A stretch of DNA of 22,587 nt from a virus. Position 1 is the first letter of the stretch; each line of letters begins with the position of its first letter. The notes beneath the pieces are model-generated. The model searched no databases. It was given only the letters and a program-made list of their open reading frames with translations, and had not been told where the DNA came from. Positions 13,827-21,625 of the stretch are shown here, piece after piece. The stretch is from the IMG/VR virus record IMGVR_UViG_3300021960_005844, positions 1 to 22,587 of that record, one strand, 5' to 3'. A program made the position numbers and the translations under genes.

Positions 13827-14358
13827 TTTGAAATACTAATCCGTTCTCTTTCCAAAACTCTCTTTGCATAGTAGATTTAAGTTTAGATTTACTTGTCAAG
13901 TCTGCCCTTAATCTAAAACCATATTTATTGAATAACTCAATCCAATAATCTAAAGGTTCACAATTTACGTGATGATGTCCTGGTTTGCCAGGTTCTGAAT
14001 ATGTGATAAAAACATACTTTGCATTTTCAATTAAACTCATCCAATTATCTTCATATTCTTTTGCCACGTGTTCAACAAATTCACAACACCAAACTAAATC
14101 ATATTGTTCTGTTAATTGATACTTACCTTTTGTAAAATCGTGTATAACAAATAGTTCAGGTTTATCTCTTGTTAAAGTATAATCACCATCTATACCTAAT
14201 ACTTTTAAGCCTAATCTATCTGCCTCATACACTTGCCCACCTGGACCACAACCTATATCTAACATAGATTGACAACCAAGTTCTTTTGCAAACTCTAATA
14301 GGCCTGTATCAATATGTGTACGGCCTTTATGTCCTCCTAAATGTTCTGGTAAACTCAT
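13813..14358 (-). CDS. Class I SAM-dependent methyltransferase, 181 aa
   Basis: A compact Rossmann methyltransferase: motif I MLDIGCGPGG (32-41), acidic GIDGD (D58) for the SAM ribose, and post-motif YDLVWCCEFVEHV, typical of the Methyltransf_11/12/25 group. The C-terminus contains GHHHVNCEPLDYWIELFNKYGF, common in methyltransferases acting on sugars or small molecules. The substrate cannot be inferred from sequence. The ATG overlaps the stop of the capsule-type glycosyltransferase gene (ATGA), and it is followed by a 2OG oxygenase and an FkbM methyltransferase, so these three likely form a modification unit. Confidence 0.9.
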   Translation of the reverse strand: MSLPEHLGGHKGRTHIDTGLLEFAKELGCQSMLDIGCGPGGQVYEADRLGLKVLGIDGDYTLTRDKPELFVIHDFTKGKYQLTEQYDLVWCCEFVEHVAKEYEDNWMSLIENAKYVFITYSEPGKPGHHHVNCEPLDYWIELFNKYGFRLRADLTSKSKLKSTMQREFWKENGLVFQNDKI

Positions 14359-15389
14359 AATTCTAATAACTCATCTATATATTTAAAAATACTTTGATTT
14401 GAAAATTCGTTAAATGAAAATTCAGTATAACTCATTTCTTCATACCAACTCTTTACTTCTTCAGGTGTTGCATAATATGGATCTTCTATATTTTTTATAT
14501 CTATATTTTTTAAATTGTATCCAAAATTATATTGAGATGTAAAACAAGGTATACCTAAATGTATTAATTCAAAAATAGATGTACTATTATCTATAACTGC
14601 ACAATAAATTTCAGATGAAATATCTTTTATAGTTGTTTCTTTAGATAGTACATTATAATCTTTAAAATTAAACCTAGACAATGGATGTGGTTTAACTAAT
14701 ATTTCTCTTTTTGTATATTGTTTTAATTCTTCAATTGTATCTTTAACGAAATCGTCAACTGGTTTTGTACTTGTAGGATCATTTTCTAATCCTGGACATA
14801 ATAATATTTTACCTTGTTTATTATTTCTCCAAGTAAAATTATCTATAACAGGTTTTATATCTTTTAAAGCTAAAAAGTTATATTTGTAAAACTCATCTAG
14901 TCTATCACTTCCTTTTGGTTTACAAAATGTACCTATACCGTAAGTCCAATGATTTAAAGCCATTCTATAATAAAAAGGAGAAACATCTTTCCAATGTTTT
15001 TTATTATCTTTTATTATTCTTATTCTACTTAATGTAGCAGTTTCTATAACAATAACTTTCTTATTAATAGATTTACAGTAATTAACAACAAACGAATTTA
15101 ATAGTTCTAACCAAGCTTGTCGTCTTTGGTTACCATCTTCAGCGGTTGGACAATCTTTAGTACCTTTTGGACTCCATATTCTATTAATATCATTACTACC
15201 CCAAGTACCAAATATTATAACAGCGTCAGCATTATTAATTTTGTATAAATCTATTATATCAATAATTTTATTATCGTTACTTTTAAGTTTAATAGAATGT
15301 AAATCGTAAATTCCTGAACCTAAATTAGTTAACGTATTTTCTAATTGATTTAAAGCAGTTGATGTTCCTATTGTAACAAGTTTTTTCAT
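14355..15389 (-). CDS. Capsule-type glycosyltransferase-like protein, paralogue C, 344 aa
   Basis: The best-preserved member of three paralogues. The C-terminal GT-B-like half has GKILLCPGLEN, KREILVKPHPLSR (KPHP at 233-236), and CAVIDNSTSIFELIHLGIPC (263-282), the last two resembling the KPHP and nucleotide-phosphate-binding Ser/Thr motifs of capsule polysaccharide and CDP-glycerol-type transferases. The N-terminal half begins MKKLVTIGTSTALNQLENTL and contains IIFGTWGSNDINRIW. It differs from the other two copies, which are shorter. Predicted to act in the cytoplasm on polysaccharide or teichoate-like substrates. It opens the glycan island, and its ATG overlaps the stop of the ParB-like gene. 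Confidence 0.65.
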   Translation of the reverse strand: MKKLVTIGTSTALNQLENTLTNLGSGIYDLHSIKLKSNDNKIIDIIDLYKINNADAVIIFGTWGSNDINRIWSPKGTKDCPTAEDGNQRRQAWLELLNSFVVNYCKSINKKVIVIETATLSRIRIIKDNKKHWKDVSPFYYRMALNHWTYGIGTFCKPKGSDRLDEFYKYNFLALKDIKPVIDNFTWRNNKQGKILLCPGLENDPTSTKPVDDFVKDTIEELKQYTKREILVKPHPLSRFNFKDYNVLSKETTIKDISSEIYCAVIDNSTSIFELIHLGIPCFTSQYNFGYNLKNIDIKNIEDPYYATPEEVKSWYEEMSYTEFSFNEFSNQSIFKYIDELLEL

Positions 15390-15796
15390 TTTGGTATACT
15401 TTCGTGGCCAATATGCGTTTTACTTCTTATGATTGCTTTTGTTTCTTTGGAAGAAACAAGATATCCTTCTATTTGTTCATAACCATTTTCTCTTGCCCAT
15501 AAAACTCTTTTGTTTCCTGTGTGAACATACAGACCTGGTTTAACATTACCTTGTTCATCTATATGCGGTAATGGTTTTCTTGTCAATCGTTCTTTTACCC
15601 AATCGTGTTCGTGTGTAGAAACTGTAATAGGATAAATCATTCCATTATTTTTAAAACTTGTATCGTATTCAAATTGTTTCATTCTTTTGATTAACCAATC
15701 ATCTGCAGGAATAATAATCAATTCATTTACATTAAATAATTGTGTTTGATATTCTTTAAGTTGTTCAGGATGTTGTTTTGCGTACAAAATTTTCAT
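15386..15796 (-). CDS. ParB-like domain protein, 136 aa
   Basis: The central part fits a ParB/sulfiredoxin-type fold: NNGMIYPITVS (about 50-60), a variable loop, and PGLYVHTGNKRVLWARENGYEQIEGYLV (about 87-114), where the GNKR stretch corresponds to the ParB GxRR/GNHR nucleotide-binding box. The protein is too short to contain a ParB helix-turn-helix. Phages carry such stand-alone domains near nucleases or methyltransferases; CTPase or nuclease activity is not shown here. The start overlaps the RuvC-fold gene by 32 nt and no strong ribosome binding site is seen, so a later start is possible. Confidence 0.6.
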   Translation of the reverse strand: MKILYAKQHPEQLKEYQTQLFNVNELIIIPADDWLIKRMKQFEYDTSFKNNGMIYPITVSTHEHDWVKERLTRKPLPHIDEQGNVKPGLYVHTGNKRVLWARENGYEQIEGYLVSSKETKAIIRSKTHIGHESIPK

Positions 15797-16352
15797 AACC
15801 AGCCTTTGCTACATAATAAGCGTCTATAATATCTGTAACAGGATTATTTAATTTAACTTGTTCAAATTCTTTCATTAAATCTAAACCTGTATCTATTTTA
15901 AATTGTTCATACATTTTAATCTTATCTGCATTACCTTTACCTGTTGCAATCTTTTTAACTACTCCAGGTACAATCATTTCAAAATGTTTATCTCTTTTAT
16001 ATAATTTATGTTTTAAAGTTCCTTTATTTTCTGCCAAATTAAATACAAGTCCTTTACTACCAAAACTATAACCTTCTATAAAAATATTAATATTAAGAGA
16101 GCCAATAAGGTTAATCGCCCAATTGGATATTTGATCGTATCGTTGTTGTTCGGAGGTATAGGATAAATGTAATTGACCATTTATTTGTCCTTTCAAAAAC
16201 TTTCCATCATATTTTTTTACATTGGTCAAATAATAGATTTGACAATTCTTAAATTCAAAATCTCCTGTGCATATACACACAGCAGGACTGCTTAAACTAT
16301 AATCAACTCCAACTATCGTCCTCGTTTGATTCGATAATTTCGTTTTCTTCAT
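15765..16352 (-). CDS. RuvC-fold nuclease (Holliday-junction resolvase-like), 195 aa
   Basis: An RNase H-like fold with acidic residues in RuvC order: TIVGVDYSLSSPAV (D17), INIFIEGYSFGSKG (E93) and PVTDIIDAYYVA (D174, D177). A conserved GKGNADK (138-144) precedes the last pair, as in RuvC-like proteins. The start at 16352 is chosen because GAGAGG lies directly before it; an ATG 27 nt upstream is an alternative. The N-terminus is encoded within the 3' end of the zinc-ribbon gene (50-nt overlap). Likely role: branched-DNA processing during phage recombination-dependent replication or packaging, as T4 endonuclease VII does with a different fold. Confidence 0.8.
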   Translation of the reverse strand: MKKTKLSNQTRTIVGVDYSLSSPAVCICTGDFEFKNCQIYYLTNVKKYDGKFLKGQINGQLHLSYTSEQQRYDQISNWAINLIGSLNINIFIEGYSFGSKGLVFNLAENKGTLKHKLYKRDKHFEMIVPGVVKKIATGKGNADKIKMYEQFKIDTGLDLMKEFEQVKLNNPVTDIIDAYYVAKAGYENFVRKTTS

Positions 16353-16479
16353 AATCCTCTCTTTCAACTTCATATCCACAGAAAGGACAAGTAAGAGGTT
16401 CTAAATCTTGCTCTTCTAAATCCCATTCTATGATATATTTAGTTTCACATTGAGGACAATGTTTTTTTGCTTTTTCCAT
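16303..16479 (-). CDS. Zinc-ribbon protein with acidic tail, 58 aa
   Basis: A short frame between the exported-protein gene and the RuvC-fold gene. It has two CxxC pairs, HCPQCETKY (C8, C11) and LTCPFCGYE (C31, C34), with 19 residues between them, typical of a rubredoxin-like zinc ribbon. The C-terminal 20 residues are very acidic (Glu, Asp, Asn), ending in DDSWS. The ATG lies 5 nt after the preceding stop, with AAAAAGGATAC some 13 nt upstream. It overlaps the nuclease gene by 50 nt in another frame. Zinc ribbons of this size often mediate protein or nucleic-acid contacts; the partner could be the overlapping nuclease. Confidence 0.75.
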   Translation of the reverse strand: MEKAKKHCPQCETKYIIEWDLEEQDLEPLTCPFCGYEVEREDYEENEIIESNEDDSWS

Positions 16480-16484
16480 ATAGT

Positions 16485-16724
16485 TTAGATTGTATCCTTT
16501 TTAGATGGTTCTGATTCAATACAATCAATTTTTATATTGACTATTTTTAATTCAGGATAATTTAAAGATGTTTTATACATTTTATCTCCTCTAATTTTAG
16601 AAGCAATTAAACATTCTTCAAGTGTACTATATTCTACAAAAGGACTTTCTTCATATTTTACATTATAAGGATTACCATATAAATCTAATTGTGTTAGCAG
16701 AATAGCTATTATAAAAATTTTCAT
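16485..16724 (-). CDS. Small exported protein, 79 aa
   Basis: The N-terminus MKIFIIAILLTQLDLYGNPY is a plausible signal peptide. The mature part has two cysteines (TLEECLIASK and KIDCIESEPS) that could pair outside the cytoplasm. It is followed by the zinc-ribbon gene with a 5-nt gap and starts 5 nt after the nrdB stop, without a visible ribosome binding site, so translation is probably coupled to nrdB. No family recognised. Its presence inside the nucleotide-metabolism block is odd, and its function is unknown. Confidence 0.65.
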   Translation of the reverse strand: MKIFIIAILLTQLDLYGNPYNVKYEESPFVEYSTLEECLIASKIRGDKMYKTSLNYPELKIVNIKIDCIESEPSKKDTI

Positions 16725-16729
16725 ATTGT

Positions 16730-17833
16730 TTATAGTTTAAATTTTTTAAACTGATCTTTCTTTACATCTTGTTTGACGCCACCAATGATATAAGATTCTA
16801 TTTCTGTTTCTTGTGGTGCGTTCTGTAACGACTTTGAATTTAACCAATGTTCTGTCCAAGGTAATGGATTGGTCTTTTGTTCATACACTTGGTCTAACTG
16901 TATAGCTCTCATTCTTCTATTTGCAATATATTCAACGTATTGATGTAATAACTTTTCTGATAAACCTATCATTGAACCTTGACTAAACAAATAAGTTGCC
17001 CAACGTTTTTCTTCTTGTACTGCGTCATCATACAATTTATAAACTTCTTTTTCACAATCTTTCATTATTTTTAACATCTCTTTATCATTTTCAAAGTCTT
17101 TCCAATTATTAATAATTCTTTGACTCATCGCTAAATGTTGTGATTCATCTCTAGCAATAAATGATATAATCTTTGCTGAACCTTCTAATAATTTAAGTTC
17201 ACCAAACGCAAACGAACAAGCAAACGATACATAAAATCTTAAACCTTCTAGTATGTTTACAGTTATCATAGCAAGATACAACTTCTTTTTCAATTCATAC
17301 ATATCTACTTTTTTAGAATCTATTATCCATTGATAACCATAATTGATTAAATCATCATACGTGGCCGTAACAGACTTTGCTCTACGTTCTATCTTTTCAT
17401 CTTCTATAATCGTATCAAATACTTCACTAGGATTAGCATATAAGTTTTTAATAATATATGTATAACTTCTACTATGGATTGTTTCAATAAAATCCCACGT
17501 TACAATACAACCTTCTAGTTCAGGCAAGGAACAGAATGGCAAAAATGCCAGACAAGGTCCTCTTCCTTGTACTGAATCTAACATTGTTTGATATTTTAAA
17601 TTAGAAGTAAATATAAATTTTTGTTCAGGTCTTAATTCTTGGTAATCATTTCTATCTTTTTGTAAAGATACTTCTTCAGGTCTCCAAAAGAAACCTAATT
17701 GTTGTTGATTAAGTTTGTCAAAGATAGGATACTTCATATTGTCATATCTTTGTACAGCCAAGTCAGGACCAAAAAACATCATCTGTTTTGTTGCGTCTAA
17801 TCCCTTGTCTTTATTGAACACACTCTTTGTCAT
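16730..17833 (-). CDS. nrdB: Ribonucleotide reductase class Ia, small subunit
   Basis: Makes the tyrosyl radical used by NrdA to reduce ribonucleoside diphosphates. All di-iron ligands match the E. coli pattern: D86 (MLDSVQGR), E117 and H120 with radical Y124 in ETIHSRSY, E196 in ILEGLRFY, and E230 and H233 in ARDESQH. The C-terminal tail (YIIGGVKQ ... KFKL) resembles the NrdA-docking tail of E. coli NrdB, which ends in FQL. The length of 367 aa is normal. AAAGGA lies about 14 nt before the ATG. Separated from nrdA by the speD-like gene, all three in one direction. Confidence 0.97.
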   Translation of the reverse strand: MTKSVFNKDKGLDATKQMMFFGPDLAVQRYDNMKYPIFDKLNQQQLGFFWRPEEVSLQKDRNDYQELRPEQKFIFTSNLKYQTMLDSVQGRGPCLAFLPFCSLPELEGCIVTWDFIETIHSRSYTYIIKNLYANPSEVFDTIIEDEKIERRAKSVTATYDDLINYGYQWIIDSKKVDMYELKKKLYLAMITVNILEGLRFYVSFACSFAFGELKLLEGSAKIISFIARDESQHLAMSQRIINNWKDFENDKEMLKIMKDCEKEVYKLYDDAVQEEKRWATYLFSQGSMIGLSEKLLHQYVEYIANRRMRAIQLDQVYEQKTNPLPWTEHWLNSKSLQNAPQETEIESYIIGGVKQDVKKDQFKKFKL

Positions 17834-17838
17834 TATTA

Positions 17839-18237
17839 TTATAATTTTCCTTTATTTAATCGTATAGGTTTTAAACCTGTTTCTCTATTTAAAAATTTGT
17901 AATCACATTTGACAGCAAAGAAATCATTTTTAATCTTTTCTGCAATCTTATATGGATCAAATTCAGCACAACTGTACACATCCAATTGCATTAATGCAGG
18001 ATTAGGTTCATCCCAAACGTGCATAGCAATATGACTTGTTTCTATCACAGCAATACCTGTGATACCTCTATTACCTGGCATATCACAATAAGCAACATAA
18101 GGTCCCATCATCAATTTCATTCCTATGGAATCAATTAAACCTTTAAACCATTCTGTTAATAACTCTACACTCATTGGCGGATTATTAATTTCGGCCCTAA
18201 TAATTAAATGTTTATGTATTAGGATACTATTTTCCAT
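17839..18237 (-). CDS. speD: SpeD-family pyruvoyl-dependent decarboxylase (AdoMet decarboxylase-like)
   Basis: Small bacterial-type S-adenosylmethionine decarboxylase fold. The self-cleavage region is GIAVIETSHIAMHVWDEP: S68 would become the pyruvoyl group, followed by H73 and C90 (DVYSC), which match the catalytic His and Cys. The residue before Ser is Thr where canonical SpeD has Glu (ESH). Classical product: decarboxylated AdoMet for spermidine synthesis. Some phage SpeD homologues are reported to decarboxylate ornithine or arginine instead, so the substrate is open. Lies directly between nrdA (start adjacent to its stop) and nrdB. Length of 132 aa is normal. Confidence 0.88.
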   Translation of the reverse strand: MENSILIHKHLIIRAEINNPPMSVELLTEWFKGLIDSIGMKLMMGPYVAYCDMPGNRGITGIAVIETSHIAMHVWDEPNPALMQLDVYSCAEFDPYKIAEKIKNDFFAVKCDYKFLNRETGLKPIRLNKGKL

Positions 18238-20553
18238 TTAAATTGTACAAGACTCGCAAGCCTCGTCCTCTACTTCTGGTTTGGTTTCTTCAGGTACATT
18301 GTCAACCCAACCAACAGGATGTGCTGGCTCATCTATATCACTCTTACCGTCATACGTATTTTGATAGTATGAAGTTTTCCAACCATACTTATACGTAGAT
18401 AATAAATCTTGTGCCATTACTGAAACTGGCACTTGGTTGTCATCATAATGTGCTGGGTTGTATGACCAATTACCCGAAATTGCCTGGTCAAAATATTTTT
18501 GCATTACTGCAACGATATTTATATATCCTTCATTGGATTTCAGGTCCCAAAGTAGAGTATAAAAGTTTTTTAATTTAGAATATTCTGGTACAATTTGTTT
18601 TAAAGGACCTTTTTTAGATTTCTTTACTGAAAGATAATCTCTTGGCGGTTCTATACCATTTGTTTCATTAGACACTACACTTGAAGATTCACTTGGCATT
18701 TGTGCCGATAGTGTACTGTGTCTTAATCCGTTATCTTTAATAGATAGTCTTAACTTCTCCCAATCATAAGTATATTTTCTTTTAACTAATTCATCAACAT
18801 CTTTTTTATAAGTGTCAATAGGTAATATGCCGTCTGCATACTTTGTTTTGTTAAAGTATTCACATCTACCTTTTTCTTTTGCAAGTTCATTACTTGCTTT
18901 TAATAAGAAGTATTGAAACCCTTCCGTTAATTCATCTACTAACTTCAAAGCATTCTTATCATCATACTTAACTTTGTTTTTAGCAAGATAGTGTGCAAGT
19001 CCTATGTAACCTATGCCTAAACTTCTTCTTGCCTTTGTTGATACTTCAGCGGCCAATACAGGATATCTTTGATGATCTATTATTTCATCTAACGCCCTTA
19101 CTGCTAAATCACACAATGGTTCTAATTCATCTACATAATTAATCTTACCAATATTGATGGCAGATAAAATACATAAAGCAATTTCACCTGTACCATCAAT
19201 ATGTTGTATTGGATCAGTAGGGAGTGTAATTTCTTGGCAAAGATTAGACATTGTAACTCTATCTTTAAAACTAGAGTGAGTATTACAATGGTCAATATTC
19301 ATTATGTAAATACGACCTGTTTCTGCTCGTTCTTTTAAGATGTCGAAGAAGAGCTCTTGGGCATTGATTTTTTTCTTTTTAAGGCTTGTCTTTCTCTCCA
19401 TAGACTCATACAACTTATCAAACTCGGGAGTCCCCCACGCACTATATAATTCGGGTACTTCGTGTGGTGAGAACAAAGTAATTTCTTGCTCATTTATAAA
19501 CCTTTCATAAAATAATTTTGATATTTGAATAGAGTAATCTAATTTTCTTACTCTATTATCTTCACTACCTTTATTGTTTTTAAGAACAATAATATCTTCT
19601 ATTTCTTGGTGCCATATAGGGAAGTGTACAGTAGCAGATCCACCTCTTACTCCATTTTGAGTACAACACTTAACCGTTGCTTCAAACTTTTTAAGAAAAG
19701 GAATAACACCTGTATGTTGTACTTCTCCACCTCTTATACGTGAATTGATACCTCGTATTCTTCCTGCATTAATACCAATACCTGCTCGTTGTGCAACATA
19801 ACGACCTATTGCCATATCACTACTGAAAATAGAAGGCAACGTATCATCTACATCTACTAATACACAACTAGCATACTGACGCATAGGAGTCCTAACCCCA
19901 GCCATAACGGGAGTCGGAATATTGATTTTAAATGTTGAAATGGCGTCATAATATTTTTTAACATAACTCATTCTTTTATTTTTTGGGTATTTTGCAAATA
20001 GAGTAGCCGCAATCATCATATACATAAATTGAGGCGACTCATATACTTTACCTGTGCTACGATCTTGTACTAGATATTTGTCTATCACTTGTCTTAAACC
20101 TGCATAGGTAAAATCATAATCTCTATCGTGTTTGATCCAGTATTCCATTCTATCAAAATCTCGTCTATCGTAATCAGCAAAGATTTGTTTATCGTAAAGT
20201 CCTAAATCAACAATTTTTTTAACGTGATCGTATAAGTGTGGATGATCCCATAATTTATTAAATATATCTTTTCTTAAAGAGTAAAGTAATAAACGAGCAG
20301 CCACATAGGTGTAATTAGGTGATTCTAAAGAGATTAAGTCTGAAGCAGACTTGATTAAAATTTGTTGAATTTCATCCGTAGTAATACCATCGTAAAATTG
20401 TAATCCACTATTCATCTCTACTTGTGAAGCAGATACACCAGAAATATCTTCCGTAGCGTGTTCCATCATATCGTGGATCTTTTCAATGTTTAAAGGTTCT
20501 AAACCTCTATCATTTCTTTTTTTGACATTAATTACTTCGCCTGCTACGACCAT
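18238..20553 (-). CDS. nrdA: Ribonucleotide reductase class Ia, large subunit
   Basis: Catalytic subunit reducing NDPs to dNDPs with NrdB. The N-terminal ATP-cone region (about 5-95, starting VINVKKRNDRGLEPLNIEKI) suggests allosteric control. The active site is complete: C230 in YASCVLVD, the NLCQE motif with N437, C439 and E441, and C461 in ALCILSAINIGK. The radical-transfer tyrosines are in WKTSYYQN near the C-terminus. The tail ends EACESCTI, a CxxC for thioredoxin or glutaredoxin. Length of 771 aa is standard. AAGGGGG lies 11 nt before ATG, overlapping the primase stop region. No intron or intein visible. Confidence 0.98.
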   Translation of the reverse strand: MVVAGEVINVKKRNDRGLEPLNIEKIHDMMEHATEDISGVSASQVEMNSGLQFYDGITTDEIQQILIKSASDLISLESPNYTYVAARLLLYSLRKDIFNKLWDHPHLYDHVKKIVDLGLYDKQIFADYDRRDFDRMEYWIKHDRDYDFTYAGLRQVIDKYLVQDRSTGKVYESPQFMYMMIAATLFAKYPKNKRMSYVKKYYDAISTFKINIPTPVMAGVRTPMRQYASCVLVDVDDTLPSIFSSDMAIGRYVAQRAGIGINAGRIRGINSRIRGGEVQHTGVIPFLKKFEATVKCCTQNGVRGGSATVHFPIWHQEIEDIIVLKNNKGSEDNRVRKLDYSIQISKLFYERFINEQEITLFSPHEVPELYSAWGTPEFDKLYESMERKTSLKKKKINAQELFFDILKERAETGRIYIMNIDHCNTHSSFKDRVTMSNLCQEITLPTDPIQHIDGTGEIALCILSAINIGKINYVDELEPLCDLAVRALDEIIDHQRYPVLAAEVSTKARRSLGIGYIGLAHYLAKNKVKYDDKNALKLVDELTEGFQYFLLKASNELAKEKGRCEYFNKTKYADGILPIDTYKKDVDELVKRKYTYDWEKLRLSIKDNGLRHSTLSAQMPSESSSVVSNETNGIEPPRDYLSVKKSKKGPLKQIVPEYSKLKNFYTLLWDLKSNEGYINIVAVMQKYFDQAISGNWSYNPAHYDDNQVPVSVMAQDLLSTYKYGWKTSYYQNTYDGKSDIDEPAHPVGWVDNVPEETKPEVEDEACESCTI

Positions 20554-20569
20554 TGTATTTTGTTCCCCC

Positions 20570-21583
20570 TTAACAACGTTTATAAGAATTTAGTTTTGTG
20601 AGTGCTGATAGACCTGAATAGGTATTATCGGAAATTATTTTTTGAATTTTTGTCTGTGTGTGTCCATTCATAATCATTTCGTTTATATCTTTCTCTCTTG
20701 TGTGTTCTGGCCATATGACCAGTTTATTATCTTGTTCAATCAATTTATACATTCTATCTATAATCTGTTTATTTCTTGGTTCATTATCAAATACATAAAC
20801 TACATCTTTACTTTCAAAAGGTAATTGTATGTCAGCACCTGCGGCCGCAATACAATTATCTAAAAATAAACTATCAATTGGACCCTCTACTATGTATATG
20901 GTTCGTTGTAGATTTATTCGGTCCAATCCAAATATTTTTTGTTTATTTTCATACAACTTTAAGGTGATATACTTTGGTTGTTCGTCACCAAAAGCACGAC
21001 CTTGAAGTGCAAAGACATCACCATCAACATCATAGAAAGGAATAATTAATCTAGGATGCTCATACTTATCAGTTTCTTTACCAAATGTTCCTGGTTTTAG
21101 TTTATTCACATAAGATTGAAACTTATTACATAAAAATAATTTATCAAAAAACTTTTCAGGAATCTTCCTGTTTAACAAATATTGTTTTGCAGGATGGTTA
21201 TCATCTATTCTACTAAAGGGTTTGAGTCCTTGTAGAGGCGTAAAATTTAATTTCTCTTTAGTTTCGTTTTTAAACTGTTTGAATAAATCAGGTTCTTGTA
21301 GAGGTTTGTTGCCTTTATATCTATCAAGTATATACTGATTGTATAAACTTATATCAACTAACTTTATAAAGTTTGCCAAATTGTGAGAACTGCTACAATT
21401 ATGACATTTAAAAAACATATCATTTTTTACTTTATAAAGATATGCTCTGGCTTTTGTCTTACTCTTTTTCGAATCACCACATACAGGACATCTAAAATTA
21501 AAGAGGTATTCTCTTTTCTTCTTAAACTTTTGTAATCTTGGTTGTATTTTACTGATATAATCTAAATCTATAAACGTGCTCAT
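20570..21583 (-). CDS. 61: DNA primase, T4 gp61-like
   Basis: Synthesises RNA primers at the replication fork with the gp41-type helicase. An N-terminal zinc-binding domain has CPVC (C32, C35) and CHNC (C60, C63), followed by a linker and a TOPRIM domain: IYIVEGPIDSLF (E233), VVYVFDNEPR (D266) and KDINEM (298-303). Length of 337 aa matches gp61. The ATG at 21583 is preferred over a TTG directly before it. The consensus promoter ends only about 11 nt upstream, so the message would have almost no leader and no ribosome binding site. The gene precedes nrdA with a 16-nt gap, joining priming to dNTP supply. Confidence 0.9.
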   Translation of the reverse strand: MSTFIDLDYISKIQPRLQKFKKKREYLFNFRCPVCGDSKKSKTKARAYLYKVKNDMFFKCHNCSSSHNLANFIKLVDISLYNQYILDRYKGNKPLQEPDLFKQFKNETKEKLNFTPLQGLKPFSRIDDNHPAKQYLLNRKIPEKFFDKLFLCNKFQSYVNKLKPGTFGKETDKYEHPRLIIPFYDVDGDVFALQGRAFGDEQPKYITLKLYENKQKIFGLDRINLQRTIYIVEGPIDSLFLDNCIAAAGADIQLPFESKDVVYVFDNEPRNKQIIDRMYKLIEQDNKLVIWPEHTREKDINEMIMNGHTQTKIQKIISDNTYSGLSALTKLNSYKRC

Positions 21584-21594
21584 CAATAGTATTC

Positions 21595-21623
21595 ATTATA
21601 TACTATAAAGTCTATTTTGTCAA
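21595..21623 (-). promoter_or_regulatory. Sigma70-type promoter (TTGACA-17-TATAAT)
   Basis: Full consensus on the minus strand: TTGACA at 21623-21618, 17-bp spacer, TATAAT at 21600-21595. It fills the 42-bp gap between the coiled-coil gene and the primase. Predicted start near 21588 leaves a leader of about 5 nt before the primase ATG. Confidence 0.8.
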
Positions 21624-21625
21624 GC

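Noticed and set aside
18516-18523. TATAAATA on the minus strand within nrdA
   Set aside because: An exact late-promoter octamer, but about 280 nt upstream of the next start and inside codons for a normal stretch of NrdA. In AT-rich DNA chance occurrence is likely, so it is not called as a promoter.
20642-20967. Two overlapping plus-strand open frames
   Set aside because: Antisense to the primase TOPRIM domain, whose motifs are intact; no ribosome binding site support.
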